From Bacteroidales bacterium UBA2712 (lineage in GTDB: Bacteria > Bacteroidota > Bacteroidia > Bacteroidales > Paludibacteraceae): DNA of 64,000 nucleotides. Shown in pieces: positions 53,714 through 61,555 of the stretch. Made by a program: the position numbers and the translations under genes. The stretch lies in the NCBI GenBank assembly GCA_002354055.1, contig DEKW01000021.1, positions 1 to 64,000 of the forward strand, read 5' to 3'. The stretch's first letter is position 1, and each line of letters opens with the position of its first letter. Below the pieces are notes generated by a model. That model saw only the letters and a program-made list of their open reading frames with translations, was not told the DNA's origin and made no database searches.

Positions 53714-55207
53714 ATGATTCATTCAAAAGATATTAAAAATTTCTTTTTCTTGGGCATTGGAGGCATTGGAATGAGTGCCTTAGCTCGTTATTTTCATCAC
53801 CAAGGATATCCTGTTTTCGGATATGATCGAACCCCTTCGCCTTTGACTCGGGAGTTGGAGAAAGAGGGCATTGATATTACGTACACAGATGCTGAACGTA
53901 TGCTCTATGGTCTAGGATTAGACCGTTTTTGTACGCTTGTAGTTCGCACTCCGGCCGTGCCGGAGGATTGCGAGATCTATACGTATTTTCGCAAGAAAGG
54001 ATTCGATATTCGCAAGCGTGCAGAGGTGCTTGGTATCGTAACGCGCGGAGAGGCGTCAGGCAATGTCGGGGAGGCATCAGGCGAGGGCGGAAAGCAGATG
54101 AAGGCGCTCTGTGTCGCTGGGACGCATGGGAAGACGACGACGAGTACGATGATTGCGCATCTGATGAACGGCGGAAATGAGGCCGCGTCGGAAAGCCACG
54201 CCGGAGTGAATGCGTTTTTGGGCGGGATAAGCGAGAATTACCATACGAATCTGCTGCTGTCGAAAGAGAGCGAGTATGTGGTGGTGGAGGCGGATGAGTA
54301 CGACCGGTCGTTTCATCATCTGACGCCGTATATCTCTGTGGTGACGGCGGTGGATGCGGACCATCTGGATATCTACGGCACGCCGGAAGCTTATCGCGAG
54401 GCGTTTGCGCATTACACAAGTCTGATTACCGGCGCTTTGGTCATGAAGCACGGAATCGAGTTGGAGCCGAGACTGCGAGAGGGAGTGAAGTGCTATACGT
54501 ACGGAGTGGAGGAGAGCAGAGAGCTGAGAGCTGAGAGCCGAGAGCCAAGAGCTGAGAGCCAAGAGGCGGGTATGCCGGATTTCTATGCCAAGAATATCCG
54601 TATCGCGGACGGGCAGATAGTGTTTGATTTTAAGATGCCGGACGGAGAGATCAAAGATGTGCAGTTGGGCGTGCCGGTATGGGTGAATATAGAGAATGCG
54701 GTAGCGGCGATGGCGGTAGCGCATTTATGCGGTGTAAAAGACGAGACGATGCGCGAGGCGATGGCTTCGTTCAAGGGCGTTCAGCGGCGGTTTAATATCC
54801 ACGTGAACACTCCGAAAGTGGCATATATAGACGATTATGCGCATCACCCGCAAGAGATAGCTACGGCGATTGATTCGATTCGTAAACTCTTTCCGGAACG
54901 CAAGCTGATCGGTGTTTTTCAGCCGCATTTATATACCCGTACGCGAGATTTCGCGGATGGATTCAGGGCGGTGTTGGGTACTTTGGACGAGTGCGTATTG
55001 CTGCCGATCTATCCGGCACGCGAAGAGCCGATTGAGGGCGTGACGAGTGAGATGTTAGGCGGCGAAGTGGTGGAGAAACCGGCGTTGGTTGCGGAACTGA
55101 AACGGAGGGTTCAGGAGAGTCATGAGCCGGTGGTCGTTCTGACGGTAGGCGCCGGAGATATTGACCGCTTGGTGCCGGAGATAACCCGTGCGTTAAAAGA
55201 AGAATAG
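53714..55207 (+). CDS. murC: UDP-N-acetylmuramate--L-alanine ligase
   Basis: Adds L-Ala to UDP-MurNAc in the cytoplasm, the first peptide step of peptidoglycan synthesis. Mur-ligase features: N-terminal GIGGIGMSALA, P-loop AGTHGKTTTSTM, VEADEYDRSF, DADHLDIYG, and C-terminal YIDDYAHHPQEI. Two loops are enlarged by repeat-like coding DNA: residues about 113-131 (EASGNVGEASGEGGK) and about 266-284 (SRELRAESREPRAESQ). The second is made of GAGAGCTGA units. It begins the murC-ftsQ-ftsA-ftsZ block, with its own bidirectional promoter and a short leader. Confidence 0.95.
   Translation: MIHSKDIKNFFFLGIGGIGMSALARYFHHQGYPVFGYDRTPSPLTRELEKEGIDITYTDAERMLYGLGLDRFCTLVVRTPAVPEDCEIYTYFRKKGFDIRKRAEVLGIVTRGEASGNVGEASGEGGKQMKALCVAGTHGKTTTSTMIAHLMNGGNEAASESHAGVNAFLGGISENYHTNLLLSKESEYVVVEADEYDRSFHHLTPYISVVTAVDADHLDIYGTPEAYREAFAHYTSLITGALVMKHGIELEPRLREGVKCYTYGVEESRELRAESREPRAESQEAGMPDFYAKNIRIADGQIVFDFKMPDGEIKDVQLGVPVWVNIENAVAAMAVAHLCGVKDETMREAMASFKGVQRRFNIHVNTPKVAYIDDYAHHPQEIATAIDSIRKLFPERKLIGVFQPHLYTRTRDFADGFRAVLGTLDECVLLPIYPAREEPIEGVTSEMLGGEVVEKPALVAELKRRVQESHEPVVVLTVGAGDIDRLVPEITRALKEE
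54512..54565. repeat. GAGAGCTGA-type repeat inside murC
   Basis: Six to seven degenerate units (GAGAGCTGAGAGCTGAGAGC, GAGAGCCAAGAGCTGAGAGC) encode ESRELRAESREPRAESQE, an extra charged loop. The unit length of 7-9 bp is like the intergenic repeats. Confidence 0.8.
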
Positions 55208-55211
55208 GAAA

Positions 55212-55955
55212 ATGAGTAGTCTTGCGCGAATCATATGGCAGATCATAGGCGTCTCGGTGGTAGCCGGGATGCTGGTCGGAGCGGTCGTAGCCGGTTATCG
55301 GATGCGTCCCAGCGATGAGCCCTGTGCTTCGCTCGAATACGAGATCCAGGATCAGAAGGAACGGATGTATGTCACGGAGGGGGAGTTGAATAACTTACTG
55401 CGCAGCGAGAATCTGTATCCTGTCGGCCGTGCGATCGACCGTCGGCAGATTCATAGAATCGAGCAGACGATCGGTCACCATCCCATGATTCGCACGGCGG
55501 AGTGCTATGTCACGCCGCGAAGCGAGATGCGGATTCGAGTCACACAACGCGTGCCGCTTTTGCGCGTGCAGGTGCCCGGAGATGCTTATTTTATTGATAC
55601 CGACAGGCGTGTGATGCAGGCTCGGGCGGTGGTTAAAGACAGTGTGTTGATAGCTACCGGCGCTGTAGGACCGCAGATTGCGAGTCGGCAGTTGGCAGAT
55701 TTTGCTCAATGGCTGCAAGACGAGCCCTATTGGCGGGCACGAATACGATTTGTGCATGTCCAGACGCCGCAGATGATTTATCTATATATGCGTCAACCGG
55801 GACAGCCCCGTGTGCTACTGGGAAATATGAACAGATACACTCAGAAATTAGCCAAGATGCGTACCTTCTTGGAGAACAGCGCAGAGGCAACCAAAGACAA
55901 ACATTATATAGAATACGACCTCCGTTTTCACGGGCAAGTGATAGGTCGATATTGA
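55212..55955 (+). CDS. ftsQ: Cell division protein FtsQ
   Basis: Bitopic inner-membrane divisome protein linking early and late division proteins. One N-terminal membrane segment (about 7-29, IIWQIIGVSVVAGMLVGAVV) is followed by a POTRA-like domain (RAIDRRQIHRIEQTIGHHP... RVTQRVPLLRV) and the beta domain. The 247-residue length is normal for this phylum. It begins 4 nt after murC and precedes ftsA by 27 nt, as in the usual dcw order. Confidence 0.92.
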   Translation: MSSLARIIWQIIGVSVVAGMLVGAVVAGYRMRPSDEPCASLEYEIQDQKERMYVTEGELNNLLRSENLYPVGRAIDRRQIHRIEQTIGHHPMIRTAECYVTPRSEMRIRVTQRVPLLRVQVPGDAYFIDTDRRVMQARAVVKDSVLIATGAVGPQIASRQLADFAQWLQDEPYWRARIRFVHVQTPQMIYLYMRQPGQPRVLLGNMNRYTQKLAKMRTFLENSAEATKDKHYIEYDLRFHGQVIGRY

Positions 55956-55982
55956 TTACTAATCCTTAACTACCAAACAACA

Positions 55983-57266
55983 ATGGCAAGAAAACAACCC
56001 AAAACAGCCGATTCCTTTCCTCTGGTAGCGATCGATCTGGGCAGCGACAGTGTCCGTGCGATGGCTGCGCGGCGTATTGCGCCGGATCTGTTTCAGATTC
56101 TTGGGGTAGAGGAGCGGCCGCAAAAATTCGGCAATGTCTGCGTGGAGCAGGGTATTGTCTCGCAATCCAGTAACGCCGGTTATGTGATCGCCGAGGTGCT
56201 CAAACTGCTGGCGAACCGTATCGGCGTGGACGAACTGCCGACGGCTTTTCTGTCGGTCGGCGGACAATCGATGCAGATCGTGGCGGTACATTCCAAACGG
56301 GATCAGGCACGGCGAAAAGAGATCAGCCAGCAGCTCCTGGATGAGATGGAGCAGGAATGCAAAGAGAAGATCGAGATGCGCAATCCGGACGTGACGGTCT
56401 TGGGACTCGTTCCGAGTTTCTTCACGCTCGACGGCGAAGAGCAGGACGACCCGCCTCGGCCGGATCAGCGAGCAGCATTATTAGAGGCGCATTATATCGC
56501 TTTCTATGGCCGCAAGGCGATTGACACGCAGTTGCAGAAAGCTTTCTCGCAGGCCGGAAGGAGTATTGAGCATGCTTTTGTGCGTCCGGAGTGTCTGCTG
56601 TCGGCTTTTGCGACCTGCGACGGCAGTCATGTGTTAGACGACGGCTGCGCGGTACTCGATATGGGTGCGCAGACCACCAGCCTGGCTGTGTATAAAGGCG
56701 GTCAGTATCTGCTGAACAAAGTGGTGCCGAAAGGCGGATATCATATCACCCGGATGTTGGAACAGCAGGGCTTGAGTTTTGCAACGGCGGAGGTGCTGAA
56801 GAAGCAGTACGGCTGTGCGGCACCGGCTTTTGTTCCGAAACCCGTCCGTCTGCGAGTGCCGGCAGCGCCGGAGATAGGCGGAGACATCGTCATCTCTGCG
56901 GAAGAGTTGGCGGAGGCAATTGAGTTGAAGTTGCAAGAGATACTCACGCCGCTGATGGACGAATTGAAGAAAGTGCAGGACCGCATAAAGACGATCTATA
57001 TCACAGGCGGCGGATCGATGATGACCGGCATGGCGGAGTATATCCAGACGCTCATTCCCGTGCCTGTCACCTATGGCGCCCATAACCTCTTGCTGCACCG
57101 TGACACGGAGGAGAAATACCTCTCTCCGGCTTATACATCGCTGGTCGGCACCCTTCTGCTCGGGCAGGATTACCGCGATAACCATAAGAACCAGCCCGTG
57201 CGCCAGCCCGGTTTCTTCGACCGCATGAAGGAGAGCACGCTGGATATGTTTATCGACCAAGACTGA
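55983..57266 (+). CDS. ftsA: Cell division protein FtsA
   Basis: Actin-like ATPase that tethers FtsZ to the membrane. ASKHA-fold motifs are visible: phosphate 1 VAIDLGSDSVRAMAA, phosphate 2 VLDMGAQTTSLAVY and the adenosine-binding ITGGGSMMTGMAEY. The C-terminus (GFFDRMKESTLDMFIDQD) is a candidate amphipathic membrane-targeting helix. It is 427 residues, normal length, and lies between ftsQ and ftsZ. Confidence 0.95.
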   Translation: MARKQPKTADSFPLVAIDLGSDSVRAMAARRIAPDLFQILGVEERPQKFGNVCVEQGIVSQSSNAGYVIAEVLKLLANRIGVDELPTAFLSVGGQSMQIVAVHSKRDQARRKEISQQLLDEMEQECKEKIEMRNPDVTVLGLVPSFFTLDGEEQDDPPRPDQRAALLEAHYIAFYGRKAIDTQLQKAFSQAGRSIEHAFVRPECLLSAFATCDGSHVLDDGCAVLDMGAQTTSLAVYKGGQYLLNKVVPKGGYHITRMLEQQGLSFATAEVLKKQYGCAAPAFVPKPVRLRVPAAPEIGGDIVISAEELAEAIELKLQEILTPLMDELKKVQDRIKTIYITGGGSMMTGMAEYIQTLIPVPVTYGAHNLLLHRDTEEKYLSPAYTSLVGTLLLGQDYRDNHKNQPVRQPGFFDRMKESTLDMFIDQD

Positions 57267-57334
57267 AACTGAAAATTTGCTTGCAAATAATCGTTTGAAC
57301 AAAGTGAAATAAGAACACTGAAAACTATACAAAT

Positions 57335-58591
57335 ATGAACGAGGATTTAATAACACTTCCGTTGGAAGGATTGACAGAGGATAGCATTATCAAGGTCATC
57401 GGCGTGGGTGGCGGCGGATGCAATGCCGTCAATTACATGCATCGCCAGGGTCTGAAAGATGTCTCTTTTCTGGTTTGTAACACCGATCGTCAGGTGCTGA
57501 TCAAGAGTTCTGTACCGAGCAAACTGCAGCTGGGACCGGGTTTGGGTGCCGGAGGCGATCCTGAGACCGCGCGTCAGTATGCCGAGGAGAGCAGGGATCA
57601 TATCCGCGAGGCGCTTAACGACGGTACGCAGATGTTGTTTATCACGGCCGGCATGGGCGGTGGAACGGGTACCGGCGCTTCGGCAGTAGTGGCTGAGGTG
57701 GCGCAGGAGATGGGTATCCTGACTGTTGGAATCGTCACTATTCCTTTTGCTTTTGAGGGCAAGAAGAAGATTGAGAAGGCGATGACCGGCGTAGCGCGTC
57801 TGGCGAAACATGTGGATGCACTCCTTATTATTAATAATGAGAAACTGAAACAAATCTATCCGGAGCTGAACTTGCTCAATGCGTTCTCCAAATCCGACGA
57901 TGTGGTGGCTAATGCCGCCCGCGCGATTGCGGAGATTATCACCGTGCCGGGGTATATCAATACGGACTTTGCGGACGTACGCAACACCTTGCGCAAGGGT
58001 GGAGTAGCGATCATGAATATCGGTCGAGCTTCTGGCGAACGCCGTATTGCTAATGCCATCAGCGATGCCTTGAACTCGCCGCTGGTAAATACGAATGACG
58101 TCCACGGCGCGGAGCGTATCTTGCTGCAGTTCTACTGCTCGACGGAGCACGCGATTGTCATGGAGGAGATCGACCAGATCAACGATTTCGTACAGGAGGT
58201 CGGCGACGATATCGAGGTACAATGGGGTGCGTCGATAGACGAGACCTTGGGTGAAGAGGTACGCGTGACAGTTATTGCTACGGGATATAAGGTGGATGGC
58301 CTGCCTTCGGAAGAGGAAGAAGAGGGTAAGAAGACCATCTCCGAGGCCATCGAAGCAAATTATCCTCCGCAGCAACCCAAGCCGATGGAGGATGAGAAGG
58401 CAACGCTGATAGACCTGAGCGACACGCTCCGTGCCGAAGGGGTTGATGTGCCTGCTTCGCCCGCGCGCGAGCACGTTCCTTCTACTTCTGCGGAGGAGGT
58501 GGTGATCACTGTAGAGGACGAGGAGAAACCCGAGGAGAAAGAGGAAGAGAAGCCTGCTCACCGGCCCTTCGGATGGATACGGAGAAAATAG
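57335..58591 (+). CDS. ftsZ: Cell division GTPase FtsZ
   Basis: Tubulin-like GTPase that forms the Z ring. The nucleotide-binding GVGGGGCNAVNYM, the tubulin signature GGGTGTGASAVVAEVA and the T7 synergy loop (YINTDFADVRN) are intact. The C-terminal linker (about 330-405) is acidic and disordered (EEEEEGKKTISE, EEKPEEKEEEKP) and ends in a basic peptide HRPFGWIRRK, the expected partner-binding tail. It is 418 residues. A 68-nt spacer separates it from ftsA. Confidence 0.97.
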   Translation: MNEDLITLPLEGLTEDSIIKVIGVGGGGCNAVNYMHRQGLKDVSFLVCNTDRQVLIKSSVPSKLQLGPGLGAGGDPETARQYAEESRDHIREALNDGTQMLFITAGMGGGTGTGASAVVAEVAQEMGILTVGIVTIPFAFEGKKKIEKAMTGVARLAKHVDALLIINNEKLKQIYPELNLLNAFSKSDDVVANAARAIAEIITVPGYINTDFADVRNTLRKGGVAIMNIGRASGERRIANAISDALNSPLVNTNDVHGAERILLQFYCSTEHAIVMEEIDQINDFVQEVGDDIEVQWGASIDETLGEEVRVTVIATGYKVDGLPSEEEEEGKKTISEAIEANYPPQQPKPMEDEKATLIDLSDTLRAEGVDVPASPAREHVPSTSAEEVVITVEDEEKPEEKEEEKPAHRPFGWIRRK

Positions 58592-58613
58592 ATGATAGAT
58601 AAATAGATAATAT
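58588..58613. repeat. GATAGATAAATA-type repeat after ftsZ
   Basis: AATAGATGATAGATAAATAG then ATAATAT fill the 22-nt junction between ftsZ and the next gene, including the ftsZ stop codon. Confidence 0.6.
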
Positions 58614-59564
58614 ATGGAAAAAGAGATGAATTTCTTTGACTTATGTGTGGCTATCGGTCATGCTATAGGTCGCGGTTGCGCCGCTTGCGGACGCCTTGTA
58701 GCGCACATGGTTCGCCTCACTTACCGGTACTGGTATGTTGTGGTTACCATCTTGATTCTGGCTATCGCTGCTGCGCTGTACTACAGCCGGAAGGAAAATC
58801 AGATGTACAAGATGAACGCTGTGGCGCTCTTGAATGGTCCTTCTATTCAGCAGTTCGAGCAGACGTATGCGCCTTTGAAATCCGGTCAGATGCTGCCTCA
58901 GGAGGCGGCTATCGAGCCTTTCGTGTCGGAGCATATGGTGACCCGCTTCGATACGTACCGTGTGATTGACTGTCTGAACGATGAGAAGCCGGATTACATT
59001 GATTTTAAGCGCAAATCGCAGCCGACTGATACGGTGAAAGTGCAGATGAGGGATCGGCTGTGCCTCCAGTTTATCATTAAGCGAAGGGATATGGACCGGG
59101 TGCCGGAGATAGAGATGGCGTTGCTGGAGTGGCTTAATAGCAACCAAGCGATGCAGGAGTCTTATGCGGTGTATAAAAAGAATCTCGCGGAAGAGGTGGC
59201 GTTTAACCATACTCAGGCCCTCAAATTAGACAGCCTCACCAGCGCCTATTATTTCTTTCATCCGACCGCAGCCAGCCCGACGAACTACGGCAGCAATGGT
59301 GTTAATTTCTACGGCGACCGCCGGGTGCGACTGTTCCTGAATGAGATCTATGAGCAACATGATCACCTGCAGATGAAGGACTACCGTCTGCTTTTAGCTA
59401 CAGCGCCGGTGACGCTGGAGAATCATTTCTCGGCGGATCCCAAGGTGATTAATAGCCGCATGAAGAGTTTGCTTGTTTTCTTTCTCCTGGGATGGTTCTT
59501 CGGTTGCATAATAGCGGAACTGATAGACAAAAGAAAAGCCATCCTTGAATGGCTGAAGCGATAA
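58614..59564 (+). CDS. Two-membrane-segment protein with Wzz-like topology
   Basis: A 316-residue protein with a cytoplasmic N-terminus, a membrane segment near 40-60 (YWYVVVTILILAIAAALYYS), a large presumably periplasmic domain with helical content, and a second segment near 285-305 (LLVFFLLGWFFGCIIAELI) followed by a short basic tail. This is the layout of polysaccharide co-polymerases (Wzz), but no P-rich motif or kinase domain is evident and the similarity may be structural only. Its position right after ftsZ, in place of a known division gene, suggests an envelope or division-linked role. Confidence 0.7.
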   Translation: MEKEMNFFDLCVAIGHAIGRGCAACGRLVAHMVRLTYRYWYVVVTILILAIAAALYYSRKENQMYKMNAVALLNGPSIQQFEQTYAPLKSGQMLPQEAAIEPFVSEHMVTRFDTYRVIDCLNDEKPDYIDFKRKSQPTDTVKVQMRDRLCLQFIIKRRDMDRVPEIEMALLEWLNSNQAMQESYAVYKKNLAEEVAFNHTQALKLDSLTSAYYFFHPTAASPTNYGSNGVNFYGDRRVRLFLNEIYEQHDHLQMKDYRLLLATAPVTLENHFSADPKVINSRMKSLLVFFLLGWFFGCIIAELIDKRKAILEWLKR

Positions 59565-59565
59565 C

Positions 59566-59600
59566 AAAAACGCGTGGGGCTAAGCCTTCACGCGTTTTTT
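59566..59600. terminator. Terminator of the ftsZ block embedded in the dedA 3' end
   Basis: AAAAACGCGTG (59566-59576) pairs with CACGCGTTTTT (59589-59599) around a 12-nt loop. The right arm is also the last codons of dedA on the opposite strand (KKRVKA then stop). Confidence 0.9.
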
Positions 59601-60233
59601 GATGATCCATCGGATGAGGTAGTATAGAATGACTGCCCCGAGGAGGATGAGTATGGTCACGGATAGTTCGTGGCTATATTCTTTAATGAGGTCCATCTGC
59701 CCTGCCGCCACGTATCCGAGGACGGCTAAGATGCAGTTCCATATAAACGCGCCGAGGAACGTCCACCATAGGAATGCGCCGAAATGCATGCGGCTCAGAC
59801 CCGCAGGGATGGAGATCAGCTGACGGATACCCGGTATGAAACGGCCGACGAACGTAGAGACGTTGCCTTTCTCGCGAAAATAAGCTTCTGCGCGCTGGAT
59901 CTTCTCGCTGGAGAGCAGGCACATATGTCCCAGACGCGAGTCGGCGAACTTATAGATCACTATCCGTCCGAGCCACACGGAGAGACCATAGTTGATGATC
60001 GCGCCGATCATGGCTCCTAACGTACCGAAAAGAATGATCAGCAGCACATCGACGGGGTAGTTACCGGTGGTGCAGAGGACGCTGTCCGGCTGACCCGCTA
60101 CAAACGCCGCTGGCGGGATCACCACTTCGCTCGGAAAGGGGATGAATGAACTCTCTACCGCCATCAACGCAGTAATCGACGCATAGTTCATATGCGCCGA
60201 ATACCACGTGATAACTTGATCTACTAAACTCAT
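59580..60233 (-). CDS. DedA family membrane protein
   Basis: Integral inner-membrane protein of 217 residues, SNARE-associated/DedA family, now linked to lipid scrambling and membrane-potential homeostasis. Several hydrophobic segments flank the family core: ESSFIPFPSEVVIPPAAF near the N-terminus and FVGRFIPGIRQLISIPAG (the F/G-R-x-x-P-x-x-R motif) near residue 135. The start overlaps the transporter stop codon by one base (TGATG). Its final codons double as a transcription terminator for the convergent gene. Confidence 0.92.
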   Translation of the reverse strand: MSLVDQVITWYSAHMNYASITALMAVESSFIPFPSEVVIPPAAFVAGQPDSVLCTTGNYPVDVLLIILFGTLGAMIGAIINYGLSVWLGRIVIYKFADSRLGHMCLLSSEKIQRAEAYFREKGNVSTFVGRFIPGIRQLISIPAGLSRMHFGAFLWWTFLGAFIWNCILAVLGYVAAGQMDLIKEYSHELSVTILILLGAVILYYLIRWIIKKRVKA

Positions 60234-61534
60234 CAGATGAAGAGGAGTTGTACGATGACGTAAACCGGCAGGAGGATGATCAAGCTGAACTTAATCATGT
60301 AGCCGAAGAACGACGGCATGTCGATACCTTCCTGCTCCGCGATGGACTTCACCATGAAGTTCGGTCCGTTGCCGATATATGTCAGGGCACCAAAGAAGAC
60401 GGCACCCATCGAGATCGCTTTCATGAACTCCGGAGCGATGCCTGCTACTGCATCCATGCCGGCGGGCAGGGTAGTAGCGGTCGCATGGAAGACCATCGCC
60501 GTCGGCGCGTTATCGAGGAACGCCGAGAGCGCACCCGTGCAGTAAACGAACTGCCAGGGAGCATGTATCGGAAGCGGGTTTTGCTGGAGGAACATCAACG
60601 CCGGAGTCATCGTAGCGAAGATACCGAGGAAGACGCAGGCTACCTCCATGATCGGAGTCCAGGAGTAGTTGTTGTTGACGCGGACCTCTTTCTTCGTCGT
60701 TACCCACGAGCCGAGGATGATCAGGATGAACGCCCACTCGCGCAGCAGTTTCAGGAACCACGGAGCATCGTGCGCACCCATCGCAGGGATATACGTCGAG
60801 TTGATGAACATCGTCGAGCAGATGACGCAAAGCAACCAGAAGATGTTGATGAGACCCGAAACCTGCAGTTTCTTCGCCTCGTGCACATCCGCCATCAGGT
60901 GCTCTATCGGCTCTTTCCGATAGTAATAAACGTCAATGAGGAAATAAATGCCGAGTAATAAAATACCGGTTACTGCCCATTCCGGCAGCATGTTCTGCAT
61001 CCACCACGTGAACGGAGTCCCCTTCTGGAAGAGCAGGAACAATGGAGGATCACCGAGCGGCGAGAGCAAGCCACCGCAGTTAGCTACGATAGCGATGAAG
61101 AACAGTACCGTGTGTACCTTGTACTTACGCTGCTGGATGGTCGCTAATAACAGACGGATCAGTAACATCGCCGCGCCGGTCGTTCCCATGAACGACGCTA
61201 ACACCCAGCCGAGGGCTAAGATGATGGTGTTGGTCTGCGGTGTCGCCTTCAAGTCACCACGGATACAGATACCGCCGGTGGTCACAAACAACGCCATCAG
61301 CAGCAAGATGAACGGCACGTAGTCGTAGATCATCTGGTGAATCAGCTCGTGGTCCATGCCGTTCAGGCAAAGCCAAATGCCTACGGGCGTACCGAGCAAC
61401 AGAGACACATACAACTTGTGCAGATTATGCTCCCACCACTCGCCTACATGGGGAATGAGCGGCAGCACGGCGATGCAGAGTAGCATCACCACAAACGGGA
61501 TTAACATCCACGCCGGAATCAAATGCTCAATCAT
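60233..61534 (-). CDS. NhaD-type sodium:proton antiporter-like transporter
   Basis: Multi-span membrane transporter of 433 residues with about 11-12 hydrophobic segments, from the ion-transporter superfamily that includes NhaD, ArsB and citrate carriers. The paired discontinuous helices are seen as NCGGLLSPLGDPPLF and SAFLDNAPTAMVFHAT, and GNGPNFMVKSIAE near the C-terminus matches NhaD-type proteins. Na+/H+ exchange is likely but the ion is unproven. The start at 61534 (MIEHLIPAW) is preferred over a TTG seven codons upstream. It follows ppdK by 21 nt. Confidence 0.88.
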   Translation of the reverse strand: MIEHLIPAWMLIPFVVMLLCIAVLPLIPHVGEWWEHNLHKLYVSLLLGTPVGIWLCLNGMDHELIHQMIYDYVPFILLLMALFVTTGGICIRGDLKATPQTNTIILALGWVLASFMGTTGAAMLLIRLLLATIQQRKYKVHTVLFFIAIVANCGGLLSPLGDPPLFLLFQKGTPFTWWMQNMLPEWAVTGILLLGIYFLIDVYYYRKEPIEHLMADVHEAKKLQVSGLINIFWLLCVICSTMFINSTYIPAMGAHDAPWFLKLLREWAFILIILGSWVTTKKEVRVNNNYSWTPIMEVACVFLGIFATMTPALMFLQQNPLPIHAPWQFVYCTGALSAFLDNAPTAMVFHATATTLPAGMDAVAGIAPEFMKAISMGAVFFGALTYIGNGPNFMVKSIAEQEGIDMPSFFGYMIKFSLIILLPVYVIVQLLFI

Positions 61535-61555
61535 GTTTTTATTTATTTTGTGCAA

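Noticed and set aside
57347..58561. A 404-codon open frame antisense to ftsZ
   Set aside because: FtsZ is unmistakable on the plus strand. The antisense product is low-quality, Arg/His/Leu-rich, and has no start signal or promoter.
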